Source: Sva-07 sp035529175 (GTDB lineage Bacteria; Actinomycetota; Acidimicrobiia; Acidimicrobiales; Ilumatobacteraceae). Taken from it: DNA of 10,031 nucleotides. Where the stretch lies: assembly GCA_035529175.1 (NCBI GenBank), contig DATKXG010000091.1, positions 1 to 10,031 of the forward strand, written 5' to 3'. Below the pieces are notes generated by a model. It was given only the letters and a program-made list of their open reading frames with translations. It was not told where the DNA came from and searched no databases. Both the position numbers and the translations under genes were made by a program. Shown here in pieces: positions 1 through 5,490 of this stretch (position 1 is the first letter of the stretch; every line of letters begins with the position of its first letter).

Positions 1-138
1 CGCCTCGAGTTGGTCCTGCTTGCGGCTGTTGATCATGACCTTCGCTCCCGACGCTGCCAGCGATGCGGCGATCGCCTTGCCGATGCCCTTCGAGGCGCCG
101 GTGACCAGCGCGACCTTGCCGTCGAGTGAGATGTCCAT
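1..138 (-). CDS. SDR-family NAD(P)-dependent oxidoreductase, N-terminal 46 residues (cut by window edge)
   Basis: Only the first 46 codons are present; the gene continues past the left edge. The ATG at 138 opens a textbook SDR Rossmann start: a Gly-Lys-Val-Ala-Leu-Val first strand, then the nucleotide-binding turn TGASKGIG at residues 13-20. The second strand ends in N-S-R-K (residues 37-40). Ser/Arg/Lys there, rather than an acidic residue, usually means NADP(H) preference in this family (established knowledge). The substrate cannot be told, because the catalytic Ser-Tyr-Lys region and C-terminus lie outside. It follows the DUF2510 membrane gene on the same strand after a 65-nt gap holding a possible -10 box, so it may be transcribed separately. 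The family call is firm; the function is open. Confidence 0.9.
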   Translation of the reverse strand, partial: MDISLDGKVALVTGASKGIGKAIAASLAASGAKVMINSRKQDQLEA

Positions 139-146
139 GGCGGCCG

Positions 147-152
147 AAGCTA
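147..152 (-). promoter_or_regulatory. Candidate -10 box (TAGCTT) for the left-edge SDR
   Basis: On the minus strand TAGCTT fits the actinobacterial -10 pattern TAnnnT and ends 8 nt before the SDR start codon. This spacing would give a leaderless or nearly leaderless mRNA. No convincing -35 hexamer stands 16-18 nt upstream and no Shine-Dalgarno sequence precedes the ATG. The motif is degenerate, so chance occurrence is quite possible. Confidence 0.3.
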
Positions 153-203
153 GGTCGCTCGATCCCCGGCCGACGAACCGGTGAGCGCCGTTCGGGGCGC
201 GGG

Positions 204-1259
204 TCAGCCTGGTTCGGTGCGGTCGTCCAGTTGCCCGATGGTGACGAGGTTGCCGGAGACCGTGACCACGATCGATACGGCGAACGCGACAGCCTGGAGC
301 GCGAACAGGATGGAGACGTACGCAACGAAACCGAGGAACGAACCGAATCCGGTGACGGAGTTGATCACCCCGCCGGCGGCGCCGGCGATCAGCCCGGTGA
401 TGATCAAGCGTCCCGCGGCATACCAGAACTGGCCGTGGGTGAGTTCCCAGCTGCGTTTCACGCCGATTCCCACGCCGCCTGCCGCAGCGATCACCGAGGC
501 GAGCGCCAGCCGCACCCACAACCACGCCATCGCCACCACGACCAGCAGCAGTACGAAGACGACGGTGAGCACGATCGCTGCACCGCCGCCGCCGATCAGT
601 GCGACGAACACGACCGGAAGCCAGGCGACGATCCACACGCCCGCGAACACGAGGAACACCACGATCCCCGAACCGACCACAGCCGGCACGCGGCGCACCG
701 CGGCCCCCACGAACGCGCCGAGTGGCTCCGCGGGCGTACCACCGGTCGCCGGATCGGCAAGGTGAGGCTGCACCGCTCGCACCACGAGCGCGACCGACCA
801 CGCCGCGAGCAACACGAAACCCACGCCGAGCAGGACGATCCACGGCAGCGCCGACCAGAAGATGTCCTGGACCAGCTCCCACGCCCGGTCGGCTTCGGCG
901 TCGGTCAACGTCACCGTCGACCCGCCGAACAAGCTCCCTTCGATGTCGAGCAGTCGGCGCAACTCCCGACCGCGGTCGCTGTCGAACGACGACACGACCG
1001 ACCACCACCCGGCGATCCCGAACAACAGCCAGACACCCACGAGCAGCACGCCGACTCGACGGACGGCGACCTTGACCGCAGCGACGGAGCGCTCGAACCA
1101 CGACGAGAACGACGACGGGTCGCGCGCCGGGGGCACCCACATCGGAGCTCGGTGATCGCTCCAGCGGGCCCCGTCCCAGTATCGCCACGTCCACGGATGC
1201 TCGGGATCGTCGTACCAGCCCGATGGCGGCATCGGGGGCGGCCCGGTCGGCCAGGTCAC
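204..1259 (-). CDS. DUF2510-domain multi-pass membrane protein
   Basis: A protein of 351 residues. A Pro-rich N-terminus leads into a DUF2510-type segment (about residues 13-36: GWYDDPE, then WRYWDG and RWSDH), a short Trp/Gly-rich module found mostly in actinobacterial membrane proteins. About six hydrophobic segments follow, roughly at 68-90, 137-162, 195-222, 227-260, 280-302 and 306-335. The stretch around 269-300 (RSWELTHGQFW followed by a Gly/Ala/Ile-rich helix) resembles integral-membrane domains annotated DUF7847 or glycerophosphodiester-phosphodiesterase-like membrane domain; this is a weak impression. No catalytic motif is visible. The start is GTG at 1259, chosen because GGGAGG lies 8 nt upstream. 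It sits 21 nt downstream of ybeY, so co-transcription with phoH-ybeY is likely, but a functional link is not shown. Function unknown. Confidence 0.87.
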   Translation of the reverse strand: MTWPTGPPPMPPSGWYDDPEHPWTWRYWDGARWSDHRAPMWVPPARDPSSFSSWFERSVAAVKVAVRRVGVLLVGVWLLFGIAGWWSVVSSFDSDRGRELRRLLDIEGSLFGGSTVTLTDAEADRAWELVQDIFWSALPWIVLLGVGFVLLAAWSVALVVRAVQPHLADPATGGTPAEPLGAFVGAAVRRVPAVVGSGIVVFLVFAGVWIVAWLPVVFVALIGGGGAAIVLTVVFVLLLVVVAMAWLWVRLALASVIAAAGGVGIGVKRSWELTHGQFWYAAGRLIITGLIAGAAGGVINSVTGFGSFLGFVAYVSILFALQAVAFAVSIVVTVSGNLVTIGQLDDRTEPG

Positions 1260-1267
1260 GCCCGCAG

Positions 1268-1273
1268 CCTCCC
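1268..1273 (-). promoter_or_regulatory. Shine-Dalgarno GGGAGG fixing the GTG start of the DUF2510 gene
   Basis: On the minus strand GGGAGG lies 8 nt before the GTG at 1259. This supports that start over the ATG nine codons further in, whose use would cut into the Pro-rich leader before the DUF2510 motif. Confidence 0.6.
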
Positions 1274-1280
1274 GTCGGCT

Positions 1281-1778
1281 TCAGTCATGGCTCTGGCGGA
1301 AGCCGGACGGCGCAGCACCACGCCAGTGGAACCGTTCGAGCAGGTCGAGTTCGCGCGCTCGCATCAGTGCGGTCTCGTCGGGCTCCGCGTGGTCGTGACC
1401 GAGTACGTGCAGAACCCCGTGGACCACCAGCAGCGCCAGCTCGTCGTCGAGCGTGCCGGCGTGTTCGGCGAACTGGCCGGCGGCGACCGCCGGGCTGATC
1501 ACGACGTCGCCGAGCAATGTGGGCACCCCGACGACCGGCTCGTCGTCCATCGGGAACGAGAGCACGTCGGTCGGCCCGGGCTTGCCCATGTGCTCGAGGT
1601 TGAGTTCGGCGATGTCCTCGCTGTCGACGAAGCTCAGCGTGAGCTCACCGACGGCCCCACGGTCGGCCAGCACGTCGATCGCGAGTCGCCGCCACCGCTC
1701 GACGTCGACGACGACCCCGGGCGAATCGGTGCCGCTGCGTTCATCGGCGACCACGACGGACGATGCCGGCTCCGTCAC
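1281..1778 (-). CDS. ybeY: Endoribonuclease YbeY (rRNA maturation factor)
   Basis: A metal-dependent single-strand endoribonuclease needed for 16S rRNA 3'-end maturation and ribosome quality control in well-studied bacteria (family knowledge). The 165-residue protein carries the diagnostic motif HGVLHVLGHDH at residues 120-130, in which H120, H124 and H130 are the zinc ligands. The conserved upstream block GKPGPTDVLSFP is at 65-76, followed by LGDVVIS at 89-95. Length is normal for the family. The start is GTG at 1778, overlapping the phoH stop as GTGA; the same frame is open further upstream through phoH, but nothing there resembles YbeY. The overlap suggests translational coupling with phoH, its usual genomic partner. 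All catalytic residues are intact. Confidence 0.96.
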   Translation of the reverse strand: MTEPASSVVVADERSGTDSPGVVVDVERWRRLAIDVLADRGAVGELTLSFVDSEDIAELNLEHMGKPGPTDVLSFPMDDEPVVGVPTLLGDVVISPAVAAGQFAEHAGTLDDELALLVVHGVLHVLGHDHAEPDETALMRARELDLLERFHWRGAAPSGFRQSHD

Positions 1779-2752
1779 GTCCCCTCGACGGGCCGTGCGT
1801 CCTGGCGCTCGTAGGCCTCGACGATGTCCGCGACGATCCGGTGGCGAACGACGTCGGAGCCGGAGAGTCGCACGAACGCGAGCCCGTCGATGCCGGTCAG
1901 CGTCTTCTCCAGGCCGGCGAGACCGCTCTTGCCGGTGGGCACGTCGACCTGCGTGGTGTCGCCGGTGACGACGACACGCGATCCGAAGCCGATGCGGGTG
2001 AGGAACATCTTCATCTGCTCGGGAGTGGCGTTCTGGGCCTCGTCGAGGATGATGAAGCTGTTGTTGAGCGTCCGGCCACGCATGAACGCGAGCGGGGCCA
2101 CTTCGACCACCTGGCGTTCGAGCAGGCGCTGCACGGCGTCGGGGTCGAGCATGTCGTAGAGAGCGTCGTAGAGCGGCCGGAGGTAGGGATCGATCTTCGC
2201 CATCAGGTCGCCCGGCAGGAAGCCGAGCCGCTCGCCCGCTTCGACGGCGGGCCGGGTCAGGATGATCCGTTGGACTTCCTTGGCCTGCAGTGCCCGCACC
2301 GCCATCGCCACGGCCAGCCACGACTTGCCGGTGCCGGCAGGACCGAGCCCGAACGTGATGACGTTCTCGGCGATCGTGTCGATGTAGCGCTTCTGTCCTG
2401 CGGTCTTGGGCTTGACCTGTCGGCCCTTCGAGCCACGCAGGACCTGATGGCCGAGGATCTCGCTCGGGCGTTCGCTGTCGCCGACCATCGTCATCACCCG
2501 CTCGAGCGTGACGTCGTCGAGTTGCTGTCCGGCCTGCAACAGCATCGAGAGCTCCTCGAAGAGGTTCGACACGACGATCACGTCGGCGGGCTCCTCGCCC
2601 GAGATCCGGACCTCGTTGCCGCGAACGCTGATGCGTGCGGTCGGGAATCGTTGCTCGATCTGGCGGAGGTTCTGGTCACGCGGCCCGACGAGGGCCGTCA
2701 TCACGTGGGTGCCGGGTACGACGACGGTCGTTGATGAGGTGCTCGTTGCCAT
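1775..2752 (-). CDS. phoH: PhoH-like NTPase (PhoH/PhoL family)
   Basis: A cytoplasmic P-loop ATPase of 325 residues, normal for the bacterial PhoH/YbeZ group, which is linked to RNA metabolism and works with YbeY. An N-terminal KH-like region (about 10-65) is followed by a basic linker (about 100-122). The PhoH domain then shows Walker A GPAGTGKS at 137-144, TRPAVEAGERLGFLPGD at 166-182, Walker B ILDEAQN at 235-241 and TGDTTQVD at 263-270. All are intact. The ATG at 2752 is the natural start; no strong Shine-Dalgarno sequence precedes it, and a TAnnnT box lies 21 nt upstream. Its stop overlaps the GTG of ybeY. The divergent neighbour is the GH10-like gene, with 114 nt between the start codons. 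The biochemical role of the family is only partly known. Confidence 0.95.
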   Translation of the reverse strand: MATSTSSTTVVVPGTHVMTALVGPRDQNLRQIEQRFPTARISVRGNEVRISGEEPADVIVVSNLFEELSMLLQAGQQLDDVTLERVMTMVGDSERPSEILGHQVLRGSKGRQVKPKTAGQKRYIDTIAENVITFGLGPAGTGKSWLAVAMAVRALQAKEVQRIILTRPAVEAGERLGFLPGDLMAKIDPYLRPLYDALYDMLDPDAVQRLLERQVVEVAPLAFMRGRTLNNSFIILDEAQNATPEQMKMFLTRIGFGSRVVVTGDTTQVDVPTGKSGLAGLEKTLTGIDGLAFVRLSGSDVVRHRIVADIVEAYERQDARPVEGT

Positions 2753-2773
2753 ACGGTGCTGGATCCTGGCGAA

Positions 2774-2779
2774 AGGCTA
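2774..2779 (-). promoter_or_regulatory. Candidate -10 box (TAGCCT) for phoH-ybeY
   Basis: This TAnnnT match on the minus strand ends 21 nt before the phoH ATG, in the 114-nt divergent spacer 2753-2866. No good -35 is visible. On the other strand of the same spacer, TACCGT at 2850-2855 is an equally weak -10 candidate for the GH10-like gene, 11 nt before its ATG. Both are degenerate motifs. Confidence 0.28.
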
Positions 2780-2866
2780 GCCGGTGGTACGTGCCGGATG
2801 GCACGGAGTTGCGCGCTGTGCTTGCCGATGGTCCTCGAAGCGGACGAACTACCGTCGTGTCGTTCC

Positions 2867-4210
2867 ATGGCGCACCACCGACCTCTCCTGTTGCGATCGA
2901 CGACGGTCGCGCTCGTACTGTTCGCCGCGATGCTCACGACCGTCGGGGCGTCGAGGACCGGGCGCGCACAATCGACCACGCTCCGACCGCTCGTCGACGC
3001 CGCAGAGGTCTTGCTCGGCGCCGCCGTCGACGTCGACGCGCTCGACGACAACGCCTACCGCGCCTTGCTCGTCGATCACGTGAACCTCGTGTCGACGAAG
3101 GGAGACCTGTCGATGGCGGTCGTACAGCCTGAGCAGGGTGTTTTCGACTTCAGCCGGGCCGAGGCGATCGTCGACTTCGCCGTCGAGAACGACATGGTCG
3201 CCCGCGGGCACGAGTTGATCGGCAGCGCCGTTCCCGGGTGGGTGAGTGTGGGAACGTGGACCGCCGAGAGCCTCGGACAGGTACTGCGCGACCAGGTGAC
3301 CGCCGTCGTCGAGCACTTCCGCGAGCGCAACCCGGGCGTCATCGTGCAGTGGGATGTGGTCGGCGATGCGTTCCTCCCCGACGGCGCGCCCCGTCCGACC
3401 ATCTGGCAGCAGGTGATCGGCGACGACTACTTCCGGATCGCCTTCGAGGCCGCCAGCGAGGCCGACCCCGATGCCGTGCTGTTCTACGACGACTTCTACG
3501 ACGACGTCGCCGTGACGCAGGACGCCGTGGCGTCAGGTGTTCCGATCGTTCCCGGCGCCAACGCCGAGCGCACGACGTGTGATGCCGTCCCGAAGTGCAT
3601 CGGGGTGAGCGACCGGATCGCTGCGCTGGTCGCAGGTGGCGTCCCCATCGATGGCGTCGGCTTCCAGTCGCACCTCTTCTCTCCCGATCCGGCCGATTTC
3701 AACCAGTTCACCGCCTGGGTCGGAGAGCTCGGGCTGAGGTGGGCCGTCACCGAGTTCGACGTCCCGCTGCCCGTCACCGAGATCTCGAACCCGGACACCC
3801 TCGCGTTCCAGGCCCAGGTGTATGCGGACGCGCTCGCCGCGTGTGTCGACGCGGCGGGCTGCGACACCTTCGTCACGTGGGGGATCAGCGACCGGTTCTC
3901 GCCGATTCCCGCCGAGACCGGAGGAGCCTTCGACGGTGCGCTCTGGTTCGACGTCAACGATCAGCCGAAGCCGGCATTCGATGCGATGGCCCAGGTGCTC
4001 ACCCAACGCGCACCGGCAGCTTCGGCGCCGTCGACGGATCCTGTTGGTGTACCCGCCCCCGACTCCACCGCCGCACCCGCTGTCGACACCACCGACGACG
4101 CCGACAGCAGCCCGTTCGTCGCCGTGCTGGTGGGCCTGGTCGCGCTCGGTGTGATCGCCGCGGTGATCACCGTCGCCCGCCGCCGCCGCTCCTCCCCCAC
4201 CCAGCGATGA
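2867..4210 (+). CDS. Membrane-anchored GH10-like (xylanase-fold) protein with atypical active site
   Basis: A protein of 447 residues from the ATG at 2867. That start places a basic, hydrophobic signal segment (about 5-28) at the N-terminus; the frame is open back to an ATG at 2756, but the extra residues do not look like a signal peptide. The GH10 fold is seen in VFDFSRAEAIVDFA (92-105), ARGHELI (112-118), IVQWDVVGDAF (159-169), VGFQSHL (264-270), AVTEFDV (293-299) and FVTWGISD (335-342). The nucleophile Glu is present (E296). The acid/base motif, normally Asn-Glu after WDVV, is Gly-Asp (D167). The WHSQ-type segment and the ENxxK-type residues of the glycone subsite are also replaced. A Pro/Ala/Thr/Asp-rich linker (about 381-414), one membrane helix (about 416-437) and an Arg-rich tail end the protein, so the domain probably faces outward. 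Substrate unknown; activity may be altered or absent. Confidence 0.85.
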   Translation: MAHHRPLLLRSTTVALVLFAAMLTTVGASRTGRAQSTTLRPLVDAAEVLLGAAVDVDALDDNAYRALLVDHVNLVSTKGDLSMAVVQPEQGVFDFSRAEAIVDFAVENDMVARGHELIGSAVPGWVSVGTWTAESLGQVLRDQVTAVVEHFRERNPGVIVQWDVVGDAFLPDGAPRPTIWQQVIGDDYFRIAFEAASEADPDAVLFYDDFYDDVAVTQDAVASGVPIVPGANAERTTCDAVPKCIGVSDRIAALVAGGVPIDGVGFQSHLFSPDPADFNQFTAWVGELGLRWAVTEFDVPLPVTEISNPDTLAFQAQVYADALAACVDAAGCDTFVTWGISDRFSPIPAETGGAFDGALWFDVNDQPKPAFDAMAQVLTQRAPAASAPSTDPVGVPAPDSTAAPAVDTTDDADSSPFVAVLVGLVALGVIAAVITVARRRRSSPTQR

Positions 4211-4303
4211 GGGAACCGCCCCAATAGCGACACTTGGCTCATCGCAACGGGAGGACGACGGCGGGACGACCGGTCGGAAGCACCGCGGAGCCCGGACGCG
4301 AAG

Positions 4304-4336
4304 AACCCCTGAGCGGGCGGTGCCCACTCAGGGGTT
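4304..4336 (-). terminator. Hairpin terminator directly after tRNA-Cys
   Basis: Arms AACCCCTGAG (4304-4313) and CTCAGGGGTT (4327-4336) pair perfectly. Inside them GGGC (4315-4318) pairs with GCCC (4322-4325) around a 3-nt loop. The remaining pair (4314/4326) is a C-A mismatch on the plus strand but a G-U wobble in minus-strand RNA, giving a continuous 15-bp stem there. A short T-containing stretch (TTCTTC) follows on the minus strand; nothing T-rich follows on the plus strand. It therefore most likely terminates tRNA-Cys, and perhaps the ole operon reading through. It may also block the convergent GH10-like transcript, whose stop is 94 nt away. Confidence 0.8.
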
Positions 4337-4410
4337 GGAGGCGACGATGAGAATCGAACTCATGTACACGGCTTTGCAGGCCGTTGCCTAAACCACTCGG
4401 CCACGTCGCC
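4336..4410 (-). tRNA. tRNA-Cys (anticodon GCA), CCA encoded
   Basis: Read on the minus strand, the 7-bp acceptor stem is GGCGACG with CGTCGCC, fully paired. The D stem is GCC/GGC. The anticodon stem ACGGC/GCCGT encloses the loop CTGCAAA, giving anticodon GCA (cysteine). The variable loop has 4 nt, and the T stem ATGAG/CTCAT encloses TTCGATT. The discriminator base is U73, the usual identity base for tRNA-Cys. CCA is genome-encoded at 4338-4336, and its final A is also the first base of the terminator stem. The 5' end lies 33 nt downstream of the oleD stop on the same strand. Confidence 0.97.
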
Positions 4411-4423
4411 ACTTGCGGGGCCG

Positions 4424-4429
4424 AGGATA
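4424..4429 (-). promoter_or_regulatory. Candidate -10 box (TATCCT) for tRNA-Cys
   Basis: TATCCT on the minus strand lies 13 nt before the tRNA 5' end. A transcript starting about 7 nt past it would have a short leader for RNase P to remove. The -35 would fall in the last codons of oleD, where no good match is seen. Read-through from oleD is the alternative source of the tRNA. Confidence 0.4.
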
Positions 4430-4443
4430 GCGGCGCCACACGC

Positions 4444-5451
4444 TCACGGTGCAGTGCGATCACGATCGGTGGCGTACCACTCGGCCAGGCGGGCCAGGCC
4501 CTCGTCGATCGACACCACCGGCGTCCACCCGAGGTCGTCGCGGGCCGGACGCGGGTCGAACCAGTGCGCAGTGCCGAGTTGTTCGGCGAGGAACTGCGTG
4601 AGCGGCGGCTCGTCATCGCGTCGCAGCAGCGGCCAGGCGCGTTCGACGACGGCGCCGAGCGAACGCCCGACCCGCAGCGAGACCGTCCTCGGTTCGAACG
4701 GCACGCCCGCGGCGTGACAGATCCCTTCGACCAGCTCCCGGATCATGCGCGGCTCGCCGTTCGACACCACGTACGCCCGACCGGAGCACCGAGCGCCCGG
4801 CTCGACCGCGTCGAGCGCCGCGACGAGCGCATCCACAGCGTTGTCGAGGTAGGTCGTGTCGACCAACGCCCGTCCCCCGCCGACCAGGGCGAGTCGGCCC
4901 GTGACTGCACGCTCGACGATGCGGCCGACGAGCTGTGTGTCACCCGGACCCCACACCAGATGCGGGCGTATCGCCACCACGCCGAGTTCGTCGCCGGCCG
5001 CCGCCAGTGCATCGATCTCGGCCATCGCCTTCGATTCGGGGTACCAGGCACGGCGCCGCCCGAGTACCGGCTCGTCGGCACCTCCACCGACGATCGGTTC
5101 ACCGCCATGGGCCACCGACGGCGACGAGACGTGCACGACCCGGCCGACACCATTGCGCTGCGCCGCGTGCAGCACGTTGCGGGTGCCGTCGACGTTGATC
5201 GAGCGGTAGTCCTCCCAGTCGCCGACCACGCCGACCTTCGCAGCGAGATGCACGATCGCTTCACAGCCGATCGCCGCGGCGAGCACGACGTCGAGATCGC
5301 GGATGTCGCCGAGTTCCTGCCGAACGCCGAGCCGGCTCAGGGTCTCGGAGCGGCCGCGTTGCTGCACGACCACCTCGTCGCCACGAGCGAGCAGCGCTGC
5401 AGCGACACCGGCCCCGATCAGGCTCGATCCCCCGGTGACGAGCACTCTCAT
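4444..5451 (-). CDS. oleD: OleD-type 2-alkyl-3-ketoacid reductase (extended SDR / 3-beta-HSD-like)
   Basis: In the long-chain olefin pathway OleD reduces the 2-alkyl-3-ketoacid made by OleA to the 2-alkyl-3-hydroxyacid with NADPH. This 335-residue protein begins with a Rossmann turn TGGSSLIGAG (6-15), slightly unlike the common TGGxGFxG. Basic residues after the second strand (R32, R34) suit NADP(H). Catalytic features follow: HVSS (107-110) and YPESK (137-141, giving Y137 and K141), then IRPHLVWGPGD (161-171). The C-terminal block PPLTQFLAEQL...HWFDPRPARDDLGW (282-309) is characteristic of OleD and 3-beta-hydroxysteroid dehydrogenase relatives. The ATG at 5451 has GAGG about 8 nt upstream. 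It lies 39 nt after oleBC. Sequence alone could also fit a steroid dehydrogenase; the oleA-oleBC context decides the call. Confidence 0.9.
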   Translation of the reverse strand: MRVLVTGGSSLIGAGVAAALLARGDEVVVQQRGRSETLSRLGVRQELGDIRDLDVVLAAAIGCEAIVHLAAKVGVVGDWEDYRSINVDGTRNVLHAAQRNGVGRVVHVSSPSVAHGGEPIVGGGADEPVLGRRRAWYPESKAMAEIDALAAAGDELGVVAIRPHLVWGPGDTQLVGRIVERAVTGRLALVGGGRALVDTTYLDNAVDALVAALDAVEPGARCSGRAYVVSNGEPRMIRELVEGICHAAGVPFEPRTVSLRVGRSLGAVVERAWPLLRRDDEPPLTQFLAEQLGTAHWFDPRPARDDLGWTPVVSIDEGLARLAEWYATDRDRTAP

Positions 5452-5490
5452 GCGGGCACCCTCACGTCGACTCGCGTGGTGGCCATCGGG

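Noticed and set aside
185..200. Short inverted repeat GCGCC/GGCGC after the DUF2510 stop, considered as a terminator
   Set aside because: The stem has only 5 bp and no T-run follows. Repeats of this kind are common at this base composition.
1256..1288. Ten-codon open frame between ybeY and the DUF2510 gene, ending as GTGA at the latter's start
   Set aside because: An ATG at 1288 reads to a stop overlapping the GTG at 1259, which could act as a leader peptide. It begins inside ybeY without its own ribosome binding site, so it is most likely chance.
126..1814. Long plus-strand open frame (562 codons) opposite the DUF2510 and ybeY genes
   Set aside because: It lies antisense to two genes with clear domains and is very rich in Arg, His, Asp and Glu with no motif. 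This is the usual result of codon bias in GC-rich DNA.
1779..2321. Upstream extension of the ybeY frame into phoH
   Set aside because: The extra residues are a shifted reading of phoH, rich in Arg and Pro and without YbeY similarity. The GTG at 1778 gives a normal family length.
2756..2866. Longer N-terminus for the GH10-like protein
   Set aside because: The extra 37 residues are Cys/Arg-rich with no signal-peptide character and would bury the hydrophobic leader that begins after the ATG at 2867.
4267..4276. Palindrome CGACCGGTCG downstream of the GH10-like gene
   Set aside because: It has no loop or T-tract to act as a terminator and no gene start nearby to act as an operator. It is too short to mean much.
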